Notes: generated from the sequence alone by a model not told the origin. Numbered from the stretch's first letter, positions 34,730 through 45,046 are shown. The stretch: 64,000 bases of DNA from CAYLXN01 sp964586855 (GCA_964586855.1 CAZPHO010000001.1:1-64000), one strand, 5' to 3'. Numbers and translations: made by a program.

Positions 34730-36499
34730 TTAATCCTTTGTTGCGCTAAATACTTCTTCAAATGAGGTTACTCCTCGTAGAGCTTTTATAATTCCATCAG
34801 TTTTCATCGTTACCATCCCGTGATCAACCGCCGCATTTTTGATATCGAGGGCGGTGGCACTTTTGACAATTAGATCTTGAATTGATGGGCTAATATCAAG
34901 CACTTCATAAATTCCAACTCGTCCACGGTAGCCAGTGTGATTGCATTCGCTACAACCACCTTCGTGAGCCTTCCAGATGTGAGTGATGTCATTATCGCTG
35001 GTGCTGAGTGGTTGGTCGGGACTGATGCGGCCATCTTTGGCTTGCTGTTCTAGCGTGTGCAGATAAGACAAATCAGCATCGTGGCTTAATTCAATAATAC
35101 TCACCACTTTTTGCTTGGTGGTTGGGTCAATTTCAGTTCGCTCTCGGCAGTGATTGCACAGGCGACGCACTAGGCGTTGGCCAACTACGGCGTTGGTGGT
35201 TGAAGCAATCAAAAACGGCTCAATGTGCATGTCCAGCAAGCGCGGTAAACTGGTGGCTGCATCGTTGGTGTGCAATGTCGATAGCACCAAGTGTCCAGTC
35301 AGGGCAGCTTGAACTGCTAAATCAGCGGTTTCGCTATCACGAATCTCGCCGACCATCATGATATTAGGGTCTTGACGCAGTAGCGAGCGTAAACCGCTAG
35401 CAAAGGTAAGCCCAGCTTGTGGATTGACTTGAGTTTGATTGACGCCTTCAATTTTATACTCAACTGGATCTTCAACCGTTGAAATATTAACTTTGGCGGT
35501 GTTTAAAATCGATAACATGCTAAAAAGAGTGGTCGATTTACCAGAACCAGTTGGCCCAGTTACTAGCAACATGCCGTTGGGTTCGCGAATCGCTCGGTTG
35601 ATTACCTCGAGCGCCTGGCCCCAAATTCCGAGCTGTCCCAGTGTTAGTGCTTCCACGCTTTCACTCAAAATACGCATCACTACTTTTTCGCCCTCGGTTG
35701 TTGGCAGGGTTGACACCCGCAGCGCGTAGTGATTGTTTCTTATGTCAATTTTAAACCGACCGTCTTGCGGCACTCGTCGTTCGTCAATTTTTAAATTCGA
35801 TAAGATCTTAATTCGGCTAACTAAAGCTCCAAGTACGTTTTTGGGCAGGCGTTGAGTTTCGTGGAGCGCGCCGTCAATCCGGTAGCGCACCTGAACAAAA
35901 TCTTCGCGTGGCTCAATATGAATATCGCTAGCATCAGACTTAATTGCGTATTCCAAAAGCAAATTAACTGTCTGAGCGATTGGCGAATCCTCAGATACAT
36001 CTTCCTCACGCACCTGAGAAATGTCATCCGAAGCCTCTTGCTGAACATTTATTACTTCGCTCAATTCTTGGCTAACATCACCGCGATACAGATCAAGACA
36101 GTTTAAAATATCAGACGTGGGTGCTAAGTGAAACCTAGCTTTGTTGCCGAGGTCTTTTTGAAGGAAGTTAATTGCTTGCACGTCATCTGGATCATCGGTG
36201 GCAATATCAACGTCACCTGCCTGATCGATACCAAAAACAATTGCATTGTATTGGCGAGCCACCAACTCAGGAATGCGTTTGAGCATTTCAGGTGTAATTT
36301 GCTTGGGGTCGAGCCGAACAAATGGGATATTAGCAAATTCAGCATATTTTTCAAATAAATTAGTTTCGCTAATCAAATTATCTTCTAAAACCAAAGCTTG
36401 CAGAGACTTATTGCTCCGTTTTTGGCGCTGCTTTAAATCAGCTAACTGTTCTGGTGTTAGCTCCAACAGCTTTTCTACCAAGGTATCGGATATAATCAT
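34730..36499 (-). CDS. pilB: PilB type IV pilus extension ATPase
   Basis: A 589-residue GspE/PilB ATPase: an N-terminal MshEN-like domain, Walker A GPTGSGKSTTLFSM, the Asp box VGEIRDSETADLA, the His box LSTLHTNDAATSLPRL, and four cysteines (CNHC and CSEC) forming the zinc site. It drives pilin polymerisation. It is the first gene of the pilB-pilC pair; a TACAAT box and GGAAAGTGAG site are seen upstream. No pilT retraction ATPase is in the window. Confidence 0.94.
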   Translation of the reverse strand: MIISDTLVEKLLELTPEQLADLKQRQKRSNKSLQALVLEDNLISETNLFEKYAEFANIPFVRLDPKQITPEMLKRIPELVARQYNAIVFGIDQAGDVDIATDDPDDVQAINFLQKDLGNKARFHLAPTSDILNCLDLYRGDVSQELSEVINVQQEASDDISQVREEDVSEDSPIAQTVNLLLEYAIKSDASDIHIEPREDFVQVRYRIDGALHETQRLPKNVLGALVSRIKILSNLKIDERRVPQDGRFKIDIRNNHYALRVSTLPTTEGEKVVMRILSESVEALTLGQLGIWGQALEVINRAIREPNGMLLVTGPTGSGKSTTLFSMLSILNTAKVNISTVEDPVEYKIEGVNQTQVNPQAGLTFASGLRSLLRQDPNIMMVGEIRDSETADLAVQAALTGHLVLSTLHTNDAATSLPRLLDMHIEPFLIASTTNAVVGQRLVRRLCNHCRERTEIDPTTKQKVVSIIELSHDADLSYLHTLEQQAKDGRISPDQPLSTSDNDITHIWKAHEGGCSECNHTGYRGRVGIYEVLDISPSIQDLIVKSATALDIKNAAVDHGMVTMKTDGIIKALRGVTSFEEVFSATKD

Positions 36500-36586
36500 A
36501 AAAACTCACTTTCCATTGTAGTCTAAAAAGTTTAAAAATTCTAGTGCTTATTTTCACTCGGGCAAAATTTTGCTATGATAGAGTTG

Positions 36587-37465
36587 ATGCTTAGGCTTCA
36601 GGGATTGAATCAACCTCAAGTGGTAGCGGCGATTTCGGGCGGCGTGGATTCGTGCGTGCTACTGGATTTGCTAATTCAAGAATTTAAAGGTGAGGTGATT
36701 GTGGCTCACTTTAATCATCAGATTCGAGGTGCAGAGTCGGATGCTGACGCTGTTTTCGTGCGTAATTTAGCCAAAAAATATAACTTAAAATATGAAATCG
36801 TTGATGGTGGCCTGGGGCCAGCTGCTAGCGAAGAAACGGCTCGCCAGGCTCGGTATGCTTTTTTGCGGCAAGTGGCGGCTAATTATCAAGCGCCAATTGT
36901 GACCGCTCATCATCTTGATGACGTGGTTGAGTCAATTGCGATAAATTTGACCCGAGGAACTGGCTGGCGTGGTCTGGCAGTGATGCAGGCGCCTGATCTG
37001 GTGAGACCTCTAATTAGTTACACCAAAAATGAACTGCTGGCTTATGCAGCTGAGCATGACTTGACTTGGCAAGAGGACTTGACCAACGTCGACCCTAAAT
37101 ATTTACGTAATCAAATTCGCCAGCGAATTAATGATCGCTTGGACGAAACCTACAAGCGCTTAATTTTTGACTTATGGCGCCAGCAAGTCGATTTAAAATC
37201 CCAAATCGACCAAGAAGTGAAGCGATTTTTGCCGACTGACCATCGCTTGAGTCGCTACTTTCTGATTATGCTTGATCAGTTGTCGGCTGTCGAAATTATT
37301 CGAGCTTGGGTTGAGCGAGAAAGCGGCTATCGACCAACCATTCCTCAGGCTGAGCGGATTTGGTGGCAGATAAAGACCGCTCAGCCTGGTGATATTTTCG
37401 AGCTTAACCAACAAATCCAGCTAAAATTCCATCTCAAGTATTTGGTTGTGATAAACCATAAATAA
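36587..37465 (+). CDS. tilS: tRNA(Ile)-lysidine synthase TilS (short form)
   Basis: Modifies C34 of tRNA-Ile2 (CAT) to lysidine using ATP and lysine. The P-loop SGGVDS lies near residue 16, and the family HHLDDVVES segment and the NxxxxxxRN-type region (YLRNQIRQRIN) follow. At about 292 residues it lacks the C-terminal TilS_C domain of larger enzymes. The ATG at 36587 is chosen because a TGCTATGAT extended -10 ends seven bases before it; an earlier ATG at 36575 lies inside that box. Confidence 0.88.
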   Translation: MLRLQGLNQPQVVAAISGGVDSCVLLDLLIQEFKGEVIVAHFNHQIRGAESDADAVFVRNLAKKYNLKYEIVDGGLGPAASEETARQARYAFLRQVAANYQAPIVTAHHLDDVVESIAINLTRGTGWRGLAVMQAPDLVRPLISYTKNELLAYAAEHDLTWQEDLTNVDPKYLRNQIRQRINDRLDETYKRLIFDLWRQQVDLKSQIDQEVKRFLPTDHRLSRYFLIMLDQLSAVEIIRAWVERESGYRPTIPQAERIWWQIKTAQPGDIFELNQQIQLKFHLKYLVVINHK

Positions 37466-37474
37466 TGATAAAAT
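37446..37474 (+). promoter_or_regulatory. ftsH promoter
   Basis: TTGTGA (37446-37451), 17-base spacer and TAAAAT (37469-37474), overlapping the tilS stop codon. Two direct CGTTGAAA copies (from about 37491) lie in the leader before the Shine-Dalgarno. Confidence 0.65.
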
Positions 37475-37535
37475 ATAGGTTGTTAATAAGCGTTGAAACG
37501 TTGAAATTTTAATTTGCATTCAGGAAGGAGTTCTT

Positions 37536-39401
37536 TTGAAACAAAATAACTTGAAAAAGCCAACTAAAAAACCGAATCTCATCAAGCAATTATTGATGGT
37601 ATTTACTTTTGCTTTTATCGGCTTGGTGGCTTACGCCTCAATAACCGCCGGTAGTAATTTAGAAAAAGTGCCACTGTCAGATGTGGTTGCTCGAGCCAAT
37701 AAAGGCGAGCTTGAAAGAATTGAAGTTCAGGGCAACCAGATATTTGTTATTAAAAAGGGAGAGGATAAGCCAAGTCAGATTTCCTACAAAGACGGCAGTA
37801 GTAGTTTGCAAGAACAGGGGTTGAAAGCTGATGCGCCGGTGTCGTTGACGGTTTTGCCGCCATCAGAAACTGGTAATATTCTCTGGAATTTGGCGATGAT
37901 TTTTATCCCGACGATTATGATTGTGGCCTTTTTCACTTTCATGATGCGTCAAGCCAACAGTCAAAACAATCAGGCAATGGGTTTTGGCAAAAGTAAAGCT
38001 CGGATTTACGGTCTTGACAAAGAGAAAGTTAATTTTGATGATATTGCTGGTAATGATAACGCTAAGCAGGATCTATATGAAGTGGTTGATTTCTTGAAAC
38101 AGCCTAAAAAGTATGAAAAGCTGGGCGCTAAAATCCCTAAAGGCGTGCTGTTAGTTGGCAATCCAGGAACTGGTAAAACTATGCTGGCTCGAGCAGTGGC
38201 TGGTGAGGCCAAAGTGCCGTTTTTCTCGATTTCAGGCTCAGAGTTTGTCGAAATGTTTGTCGGTGTTGGGGCGTCACGAGTCCGTGATTTATTCCAAAAA
38301 GCCAAGAAAAATGCGCCAGCGATTATCTTTATTGACGAAATTGATGCCGTTGGCCGCAAACGAGGTTCGGGTATGGGCGGCGGTCATGATGAGCGTGAGC
38401 AGACTTTGAACCAGATTTTAGTTGAGATGGATGGTTTTGAGACGGGCACGAACGTGATTATTTTGGCGGCCACTAACCGCTCAGATGTGCTTGATCCAGC
38501 TTTGCTTCGACCTGGCCGATTTGATCGACGAGTCAATATCACTTTGCCAGAGCGCAAAGATCGGTTGTCAATTCTCAAAGTTCATTTCAAAAACAAGCCA
38601 TCAGAAAAAGATGTTGACCTTGACGCTTTAGCGGCCAAAACAGCTGGCTCGAGTGGCGCCGACTTGGCAAATATTGCCAACGAAGCAGCGATAATTGCCG
38701 CTCGACTTGATCACCCTAAAATCACCAACGCCGACGTGACCGAAGCTTTTGAAAAAGTAGCGATTGGCCCAGAGCGCAAAAACTCGATTATGAATGACAG
38801 AGAGAAGAAAATCACGGCTTATCATGAAGCGGGGCATGCAGTAGTTGGGCACGTTTTGCCCGATAGCGACCCAGTTCACAAAGTGACGATTATTCCTCGT
38901 GGGGCAGCTGGTGGCGTGACTTGGTTTTTGCCGCCTGAGGATCGACATTACACCAGTTTGTATGAATTTAAAGATATTTTGGCTCGAGCGATGGGCGGTC
39001 GCCAGGCTGAGCGGTTAATTAACGGCGACGATGGCATTACCACTGGTGCGGGTCAAGATTTGCGCCATGCAACCGAAATTGCTCGAGAGATGGTTATTGA
39101 ACAGGGGATGGGTAAGCAGTTGCGTGATCAGGTTTTTCATGAGCCAGATGGCGGTATGTTCTTCGATAAAATCACTCAAGAGCGGCCTTATTCTGAACAG
39201 ACAGCTGAAGCGATCGATCAAGAAGTGGCTACTATTATCAAAGAAGCTGTTAATCGAGCAGCGACTGTTTTGTCGGAAAATAAAACTTTGCTTGATAAAT
39301 TAGCTTCCGAATTGTTAGAAAAAGAAACGCTTGAGGCTGAAGAAGTCGAAGCAATTCTAAAAGACGCTAAATTGCCAAAAACTGTCAAATTACATGACTA
39401 A
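37536..39401 (+). CDS. ftsH: ATP-dependent zinc metalloprotease FtsH
   Basis: A 621-residue membrane-bound AAA+ protease: membrane helices near 18-38 and 112-133, Walker [22 protein letters not shown] motif region [10 protein letters not shown], and the zinc site HEAGH in [11 protein letters not shown]. It degrades membrane and regulatory proteins. The start codon is TTG, supported by AGGAAGGAG seven bases upstream. Its end overlaps the murJ start by eight bases. Confidence 0.96.
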   Translation: MKQNNLKKPTKKPNLIKQLLMVFTFAFIGLVAYASITAGSNLEKVPLSDVVARANKGELERIEVQGNQIFVIKKGEDKPSQISYKDGSSSLQEQGLKADAPVSLTVLPPSETGNILWNLAMIFIPTIMIVAFFTFMMRQANSQNNQAMGFGKSKARIYGLDKEKVNFDDIAGNDNAKQDLYEVVDFLKQPKKYEKLGAKIPKGVLLVGNPGTGKTMLARAVAGEAKVPFFSISGSEFVEMFVGVGASRVRDLFQKAKKNAPAIIFIDEIDAVGRKRGSGMGGGHDEREQTLNQILVEMDGFETGTNVIILAATNRSDVLDPALLRPGRFDRRVNITLPERKDRLSILKVHFKNKPSEKDVDLDALAAKTAGSSGADLANIANEAAIIAARLDHPKITNADVTEAFEKVAIGPERKNSIMNDREKKITAYHEAGHAVVGHVLPDSDPVHKVTIIPRGAAGGVTWFLPPEDRHYTSLYEFKDILARAMGGRQAERLINGDDGITTGAGQDLRHATEIAREMVIEQGMGKQLRDQVFHEPDGGMFFDKITQERPYSEQTAEAIDQEVATIIKEAVNRAATVLSENKTLLDKLASELLEKETLEAEEVEAILKDAKLPKTVKLHD

Positions 39402-41040
39402 CCCAGCCCGCCACGTTGTTGAACTTGCTAATCGCCGTCTAAGCGTTCGCACGGCGGCGATTATTTTGGCTAGTTCGACCTTGCTATCGAGTTTGCTTGG
39501 GATTTTTCGTGATCGGTTGCTCAACGGCGCCTATCTTGACACTTATCCTCAAGGAATTGATGCCTACACGGTGGCTTTTATTATCCCTGATTTTATGTTT
39601 TCAATCCTAGTCTCGGGCGCGCTGACGGTGACGTTCGTGCCAGTTTTCAACCAATATCGCAACGACAAACGCTACAAAGACGAGGCGGCGGCTTGGGAAA
39701 TCGCCTCAAGCATGATCAATTTTATGAGCATTGTGACTTTACTTTTGTCAATTGGAATTATGATTTTCGCCGAACCGTTGATTAAGTACACCGTTGGCCA
39801 AGGCCTGGAAGAATCAAGTCGAGCCTTGGCGGTCAGCATGATGCGAGTGATTGCTATTAATCCATTTTTGTTTTCAATTTCTGGCATTCTCTCAAGCATC
39901 CAGCAGTCGTATAGCCGGTTTGTGTTTTATGCGTTGGCGCCAGCGATGTATAACATTGGAATTATTATCGGCACTTTGTTTTTCACCGAAGGAATTTATA
40001 TTTTCGGCTACCAAGTTTTTGAAGGTGGAATTATGGGCGTGGCTCTGGGCGTGCTGCTCGGGGCGATTTTACAACTAGTCGTTAGTTCGATTGGGATTTT
40101 AGGTCTCGGATTTGACTATAAATTTAAAATCTTTTGGAAAAATCGAGGCTTTCGTCAAGTGATTAAGATTTTTCCTGCGCGGTCAATGGATCAGGGGATG
40201 GATTATTTCAACTCGCTGGTTGAAACCAGCCTAGCGTCACGGATGGCGTCTGGCACAATTCGGTCTTACAACCAAGCTTTGACTCTGCACATGATGCCAG
40301 TCAACCTCGTCGGCGTGGCGATTTCCAATGCTGCCTACGCCAGCATGACCGAAAAACTCAGCCTAGGCCAAACTGGGCAGTTTAAGCAAGAAGTTCAAAA
40401 CGTTTTGCGAACTATCATTTGGATTTCGTTGCCGATTGCGGTGATTGCTTTTTTCACCCGCGGCTACGTCGTGAATTTTATCAAAAATGGTGGCAATCAG
40501 CTGATTGCCTCGTTGCTTGGCTGTTTAGTGGTCGCAATTTTCTTTCGCTCAATTTATCACATCATCGCCCGAGCTTTTTACGCCCAACAAAACACCAAAA
40601 TCCCACTTTATGTGTCAGTTGTGGCTGTGTTTGTAAATATTGGCTTCGCGGTTTTGTTGATCAAGCAGTTTAATATGGGCGCCTATGGCTTAGCTTGGGC
40701 ACAATCAATTGCAGCTGTGTTTGAGGCGGTTGTGCTGGGTAGTTTTTTGGTCAAAAAGAATCCAGGTATTCTCAATCGTCATTTTTGGACAGCAGTTATT
40801 GGCATGATTAGTGCTGGCGGCGTTTGTGCGCTGGTCTGTTATGGCCTGGTGTTGCGTTGGCCGCTGATGGAAACCAACCAGAGTTTTTGGTCGACTTTTC
40901 CGAAATTTACGCTGATCACTTTTATTTCGAGCATCGCTTATGTAATTGTTTCAAAACTTTTCCATCTGCGTGAGGCTAATTTGGTCGCTAATCGAGTCAA
41001 AAAAACCTTATTTGGTAGCCTAGGTCCGAAAAATGAGTAG
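39394..41040 (+). CDS. murJ: Lipid II flippase MurJ (MviN)
   Basis: A 548-residue protein with about 14 membrane helices and the MurJ/MviN pattern (TLLSSLLGIFRDRLL near residue 28, GALTVTFVPVF near residue 70, IFFRSIYHIIARAFYAQQNTKIP near 380). It moves lipid II across the membrane for wall synthesis. It overlaps ftsH and lepA, giving an ftsH-murJ-lepA operon. Confidence 0.93.
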   Translation: MTNPARHVVELANRRLSVRTAAIILASSTLLSSLLGIFRDRLLNGAYLDTYPQGIDAYTVAFIIPDFMFSILVSGALTVTFVPVFNQYRNDKRYKDEAAAWEIASSMINFMSIVTLLLSIGIMIFAEPLIKYTVGQGLEESSRALAVSMMRVIAINPFLFSISGILSSIQQSYSRFVFYALAPAMYNIGIIIGTLFFTEGIYIFGYQVFEGGIMGVALGVLLGAILQLVVSSIGILGLGFDYKFKIFWKNRGFRQVIKIFPARSMDQGMDYFNSLVETSLASRMASGTIRSYNQALTLHMMPVNLVGVAISNAAYASMTEKLSLGQTGQFKQEVQNVLRTIIWISLPIAVIAFFTRGYVVNFIKNGGNQLIASLLGCLVVAIFFRSIYHIIARAFYAQQNTKIPLYVSVVAVFVNIGFAVLLIKQFNMGAYGLAWAQSIAAVFEAVVLGSFLVKKNPGILNRHFWTAVIGMISAGGVCALVCYGLVLRWPLMETNQSFWSTFPKFTLITFISSIAYVIVSKLFHLREANLVANRVKKTLFGSLGPKNE

Positions 41041-42817
41041 CTTAAGCCAAATCCGTAATTTTTGCATCATTGCTCACATCGATCACGGTAAAAGCACCTT
41101 AGCCGATCGGATGATGGAGCTGACCGAGACGGTTTCGAAGCGCGAAATGAAGTCGCAACTGCTTGACTCGATGGAGCTGGAGCAGGAGCGAGGGATTACA
41201 ATTAAGTTGACGCCAGTGGCGATGAAATACCGCGATTATCAGCTGAACTTGATTGATACGCCAGGGCATGTTGATTTTAGCTATGAAGTTTCGCGTAGCT
41301 TGGCGGCTTGTGAAGGGGCGATTTTGGTGGTTGATGCGTCGCAGGGTGTGCAAGCTCAAACTTTATCGAATATTTATCTGGCGATGGAGGCCGATTTGAC
41401 GATCATTCCAGTGCTGAACAAAATTGATTTGCCAGCGGCTGATGTCGAGCGGGTGAGTAAAGAAATTATTGAGATTTTAGGTTGTGAGTCAGAAGATATT
41501 TTGCAAATTTCCGCTAAGACTGGGCAGGGGGTGGAGGCAGTTTTGCAGGCGATTGTCGAACGCACCCCCTCTCCAAAAGGGGAGACCGATGCTCCGCTTA
41601 GAGCTTTGATTTTTGACTCGTATTATGACGATTATCGAGGAGTGGTTTTGTATGTGCGGATTGTCGATGGGCAGCTGGCTAAAAATGATCAAATTTACAT
41701 GTTAGCTACAAAATCTGCTGGTTTGGCGCTGGAAGTGGGGAAATTGACCCCCAAAATGTCGCCTACTGCTAGTCTGAGCGCGGGTGAAATTGGCTATATC
41801 GTCACTAATCTCAAATCAACCCGTGAAGCGAAGGTTGGTGATACTGTGGGTTTGGGGAAAGACCACATATCAACTTCACCACTCCCCGGCTATAAAGAAA
41901 TCAAGCCATTTGTTTACGCTGGGTTTTTCCCAGTATCGAATGAAGATTACCAGACGCTTAAAGACGCAATCGACAAAATTGCTCTGAGTGATTCGGCCTT
42001 GGATTATGAGCCAGAAAACTCCCCTGTCTTGGGTTTTGGGGTGCGGATTGGCTTTTTGGGCTTGCTGCATATGGACATCATCCGTGAGCGATTGGAGCGA
42101 GAATATAATTTAGATTTGGTGGTGACCAATCCATCGACTGACTATCAAGTTATTTTGAAAAATGACGAAGAATTGAGCGTTCGCTCGGCCGCTGATTTAC
42201 CTGACGCAATTCAGATTGAAGCAATCAAAGAGCCGTGGGTGAGTGGGGAGATTATCGTACCCAATGATTATGTCGGGGCGGTGATTCAGTTGATTATTGC
42301 TAAGCGAGGCGTTCAAAAGCAAATTAGCTACATTGACACTCGAGCTTTGGTTAGTTTTGAAGCGCCGCTAGCGAATTTATTAACTGATTTTTATGATCAG
42401 CTAAAGTCGATTACTAGCGGTTATGGCAGTTTAAATTATGAATTCAAAGATTATCAACAACATGATTTGGTTCGGTTGGATTTTTATGTGGCAGGCGAGA
42501 TGGTTGATGCGCTGAGCATCGTCGTCCATCGCTCGGAGTCGCAGCGAATTGGCCGTGAGACAGTCAAAAAACTCAAAGAAGTCGTCCCCCGCCAGAATTT
42601 TGAAGTCAGCTTGCAAGCGGCAATTGGTGGCAAATTTATCGCTCGTGAAGACGTCAAAGCTTTTCGCAAAGATGTCACGGGCTATCTCTATGGCGGTGAT
42701 GTTTCGCGCAAGAAAAAACTCTGGGCCAAGCAAGCCAAAGGCAAAAAACGGATGAAGCGGTTTGGTAAAGTCGATATTCCGAGCGAAGCTTTCACAGTAA
42801 TGTTGAAGCGAGATTAA
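41033..42817 (+). CDS. lepA: Elongation factor 4 (LepA)
   Basis: A 594-residue ribosomal GTPase: G1 AHIDHGKSTLADR, G3 DTPGHVDF, G4 NKID, and the LepA-specific C-terminal domain (GKVDIPSEAF end). It acts on stalled or mistranslocated ribosomes. The start overlaps the murJ stop by eight bases. A terminator follows the stop. Confidence 0.96.
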   Translation: MSSLSQIRNFCIIAHIDHGKSTLADRMMELTETVSKREMKSQLLDSMELEQERGITIKLTPVAMKYRDYQLNLIDTPGHVDFSYEVSRSLAACEGAILVVDASQGVQAQTLSNIYLAMEADLTIIPVLNKIDLPAADVERVSKEIIEILGCESEDILQISAKTGQGVEAVLQAIVERTPSPKGETDAPLRALIFDSYYDDYRGVVLYVRIVDGQLAKNDQIYMLATKSAGLALEVGKLTPKMSPTASLSAGEIGYIVTNLKSTREAKVGDTVGLGKDHISTSPLPGYKEIKPFVYAGFFPVSNEDYQTLKDAIDKIALSDSALDYEPENSPVLGFGVRIGFLGLLHMDIIRERLEREYNLDLVVTNPSTDYQVILKNDEELSVRSAADLPDAIQIEAIKEPWVSGEIIVPNDYVGAVIQLIIAKRGVQKQISYIDTRALVSFEAPLANLLTDFYDQLKSITSGYGSLNYEFKDYQQHDLVRLDFYVAGEMVDALSIVVHRSESQRIGRETVKKLKEVVPRQNFEVSLQAAIGGKFIAREDVKAFRKDVTGYLYGGDVSRKKKLWAKQAKGKKRMKRFGKVDIPSEAFTVMLKRD

Positions 42818-42840
42818 AAATGATAACTAATACAAAGTAA

Positions 42841-42866
42841 AACAATCCCAAGGTTCGGGGTTGTTT
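42841..42866 (+). terminator. Intrinsic terminator of the ftsH-murJ-lepA operon
   Basis: A nine-base stem (42841-42849 with 42857-42865, one G-T pair), seven-base loop, and a short T run. Confidence 0.7.
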
Positions 42867-42873
42867 AAAATGC

Positions 42874-43302
42874 CTAGTAATTAAATTTTGCCTGATTTGA
42901 GTCTCGTAATTTTTGCTCAATTTCAGGATCAAATAGGCAGTTGGTGAATTGTGACTGATCGGAGTTCGCTAGATTGGTATTGTTGTTGATTTTTAGGCCA
43001 CGAAAGTCACAATTGTTGGCTTTAATGACAGTCGCAGAGTTACGCAAGTCTAGATTTCGAGCCTGGCAACTTTTCATCGTAATCGGCTGGCCCGAGAACC
43101 CACTAGCTCCAGTTAAGTCGCAATTGTCGAAGACAAAGAATCCGCAGTTAACTAAGCTAAAATCAACTTTTTTAAAGTCTTGATCTGTGAAAATTAGCTC
43201 TTCGCCATCCTGAATGGCTGGATAACGCAAGCGACGATACGCTTCAATATCTCCATCGCTCAAAGCTCTAGATAATTGTTGAACTAATTTAATTTCTGCC
43301 AT
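42874..43302 (-). CDS. Pentapeptide-repeat-like protein
   Basis: A 142-residue protein whose middle part has A(D/N)LxF-type repeats (VDFSLVNCGFFVFDNCDLTGAS, RNLDLRNSATVIKANNCDFRGL, TNCLFDPEIEQKL), suggesting a short right-handed beta-helix. No membrane segment is found. The Shine-Dalgarno upstream is AAAGGA. Function unknown. Confidence 0.65.
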   Translation of the reverse strand: MAEIKLVQQLSRALSDGDIEAYRRLRYPAIQDGEELIFTDQDFKKVDFSLVNCGFFVFDNCDLTGASGFSGQPITMKSCQARNLDLRNSATVIKANNCDFRGLKINNNTNLANSDQSQFTNCLFDPEIEQKLRDSNQAKFNY

Positions 43303-43331
43303 TTTGTCCTTTCATGTTCTATGCCAAGTGA

Positions 43332-43520
43332 CTACTCCCAGTCCTTGTTGGCTGGAACGTCGGCCAACGTTCCATCACTGTTATAAACGGCAGTGGCTTT
43401 GTTGCCATTGCTGTCAGTTTGAGAGTAATAATATCCGCCTGGTGCTCTAGGGTCTTCAGTTGAGTTAACGGTGTGCTTAGTCCCATCACTAGTAGTCCAT
43501 TGCTCTCCATCTCTCGACAC
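43332..43520 (-). CDS. Small hydrophilic protein, 62 residues
   Basis: A GTG-started small ORF with AAAAGGAG five bases upstream. The product is polar, with two Asp/Gly turn segments (TSDGTKHTV, YNSDGTLADV) and a tyrosine triplet (GYYYSQTDSNG), resembling a short beta-hairpin repeat. No domain is recognised. Promoter TTGACA-16-TACAAT lies upstream. Confidence 0.6.
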   Translation of the reverse strand: MSRDGEQWTTSDGTKHTVNSTEDPRAPGGYYYSQTDSNGNKATAVYNSDGTLADVPANKDWE

Positions 43521-43563
43521 TCATCTCCTTTTAAATAATTAGCAACAACTACTGCTAATCCAG

Positions 43564-43591
43564 ATTGTATTGTCAAAATATTTTTTGTCAA
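43564..43591 (-). promoter_or_regulatory. Promoter of the 62-residue protein gene
   Basis: On the minus strand TTGACA (43586-43591), 16-base spacer and TACAAT (43564-43569). Confidence 0.75.
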
Positions 43592-43600
43592 CTAAAATCC

Positions 43601-43629
43601 TTGAACTAAGGTCAATTAACGACTATACT
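43601..43629 (+). promoter_or_regulatory. gmk promoter
   Basis: TTGAAC (43601-43606), exact 17-base spacer and TATACT (43624-43629). The ATG follows only eight bases after the -10, so the mRNA is likely leaderless. Confidence 0.75.
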
Positions 43630-43637
43630 AACAGAAT

Positions 43638-44351
43638 ATGGATTATGATTTGCGAACTTTGATTGATAATTATCAACCGTCCGCTGAGACAAAAAATCTA
43701 GTGGCGACTCACCCATTGGTTTTGGTGGCTGGGATTTCTGGTGCTGGCAAAGATACCATCGCTCGCCAGTTGGTGGTAACTGGTAAGTATCAGCAGTTTG
43801 TGTCGCACACCACTCGCCCACCACGAATCAATGATGGTCGGACAGAAGTTAACGGCCAAGATTATTATTTTATAGATCAGCAGCAGGCGGAAGCGATGAT
43901 TGTCCAGCAGGAATTTATTGAGGTGAAGTTGGTTCATGGGACGATTTATGGTTCAAGCGTAGCTGAGTTTCAAAAGGCTGTAGATTCGCATAAAATTCCA
44001 ATCAACAATGTTGACGTTCAGGGCGTCAATGAATATAAGCAGTTGAGTGATCGAGTCACAGCGTTGTTTGTTTTGCCACCGAGCTATGAGATTTGGCTGG
44101 AGCGTCTTAAGAAGCGTTATTCAACTGAAGCTGATTTTGCGATTAATTGGCCCAAGCGGCGCGGTAGTGCGATTCGTGAACTTGAGTTTGCACTTAATAG
44201 CAAGCAATTTGAGTGGGTGATAAACGATGACTTAGTCCAAGTGGTGCAGGAGGCTGATCGGCTAATTTCCAATCAAGCAGTTGACTTTGCAACACCTGAG
44301 CAGAAGCAAATTGCCAAGCAAATATTGTATAAATTACAAACTGCGGCCTAG
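43638..44351 (+). CDS. gmk: Guanylate kinase-like protein
   Basis: A 237-residue P-loop kinase: GISGAGKDTIARQL near residue 33, the GMP-binding SHTTRPPR near 57 and NGQDYYFID near 74 match guanylate kinase. It phosphorylates GMP to GDP. It has extra residues before the P-loop and a longer C-terminal tail than E. coli Gmk (207). Other P-loop kinases are less likely because the TTRPPR motif is diagnostic. Confidence 0.88.
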   Translation: MDYDLRTLIDNYQPSAETKNLVATHPLVLVAGISGAGKDTIARQLVVTGKYQQFVSHTTRPPRINDGRTEVNGQDYYFIDQQQAEAMIVQQEFIEVKLVHGTIYGSSVAEFQKAVDSHKIPINNVDVQGVNEYKQLSDRVTALFVLPPSYEIWLERLKKRYSTEADFAINWPKRRGSAIRELEFALNSKQFEWVINDDLVQVVQEADRLISNQAVDFATPEQKQIAKQILYKLQTAA

Positions 44352-44546
44352 CCTTTTTGCTTATTCTTGTGATACAATAAAGGCTAATTGATGGTGGAGG
44401 TCAAGGTACTTTTAATAAGCTAGTTTTTTATGCTGATTGTTTAGTTAGCAGGTATTGTTGATTAAATAATCGGCGTAAAAATCAAGGCGAGGAATATCCT
44501 CTTAAACATACTATAGCCTATGGATGTCGATTATTGGAGGGTAAAA

Positions 44547-44861
44547 ATGAGGCTAAAAGTAACGCTTTGGCAGCCTGGTGATTCTCTGCCAGTAAATGAT
44601 TTTCCAGTTGAACTTGAGGCTGGTTTTTTGATTTACACAGATCATAGCGGTGTGGTTCGGGCAGTATCGAATGGCAACTTCACCGATGACCAGCGCTTCC
44701 TATATGTTTATCGACAGAACAGTGAGGGGCAATGGCTTGGATCTTGGCTACACAACTCTGAGTTTCCGGTGCGAGCAACGCTTCGCTTTTTGAAAGGCAA
44801 AGTTTCACTTACTGCTCCTGTTGTGCAGCCCATGTTTTCTGCTCCAGGTTGTAAGACCTGA
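44547..44861 (+). CDS. Small protein of unknown function
   Basis: About 104 residues (MRLKVTLWQPGD start), mixed beta-rich and with one C-terminal cysteine. The start at 44547 is chosen because TTGGAGGGTAAAA precedes it; an upstream ATG at 44520 has no ribosome site. The 5' region (44352-44546) contains a TAGCCTTT/AAAGGCTA inverted repeat and a GAGGA-ATA-TCCTC hairpin. A terminator follows the gene. Confidence 0.55.
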   Translation: MRLKVTLWQPGDSLPVNDFPVELEAGFLIYTDHSGVVRAVSNGNFTDDQRFLYVYRQNSEGQWLGSWLHNSEFPVRATLRFLKGKVSLTAPVVQPMFSAPGCKT

Positions 44862-44896
44862 GACGACTAAACGCAGACGGTGTCTGTGGTACTTCT

Positions 44897-44920
44897 AATC
44901 CCGTGCTAGTCGCGGGATTT
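44897..44920 (+). terminator. Intrinsic terminator
   Basis: The stem AATCCCG/CGGGATT (44897-44903 with 44913-44919) is followed by T residues. Confidence 0.8.
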
Positions 44921-44941
44921 TACTTGGCAGCGCAACCATAG

Positions 44942-44969
44942 TTGACATAGTTAGATAATATGTTATAGT
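44942..44969 (+). promoter_or_regulatory. Promoter of the Cys/His-start protein gene
   Basis: TTGACA (44942-44947), 16-base spacer and TATAGT (44964-44969). A leader of about 70 bases follows with a GGCAA/TTGCC hairpin and ends in AGGAGG. Confidence 0.75.
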
Positions 44970-45046
44970 TGTGATGTTCTAATGGCTTGTTTAAGCTAGC
45001 AGAAGGCAAATTATCAACAAGTTGCCCAGACTTTCAGGAGGAAAAG

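Noticed and set aside
43319..43591. 90-codon minus-strand ORF overlapping the 62-residue gene
   Set aside because: It uses another frame, lacks a ribosome site at its start and begins inside the promoter of the 62-residue gene.
44520..44546. ATG at 44520 as the start of the 44547 gene
   Set aside because: There is no ribosome site upstream of it, while GGAGGG is well placed before 44547.
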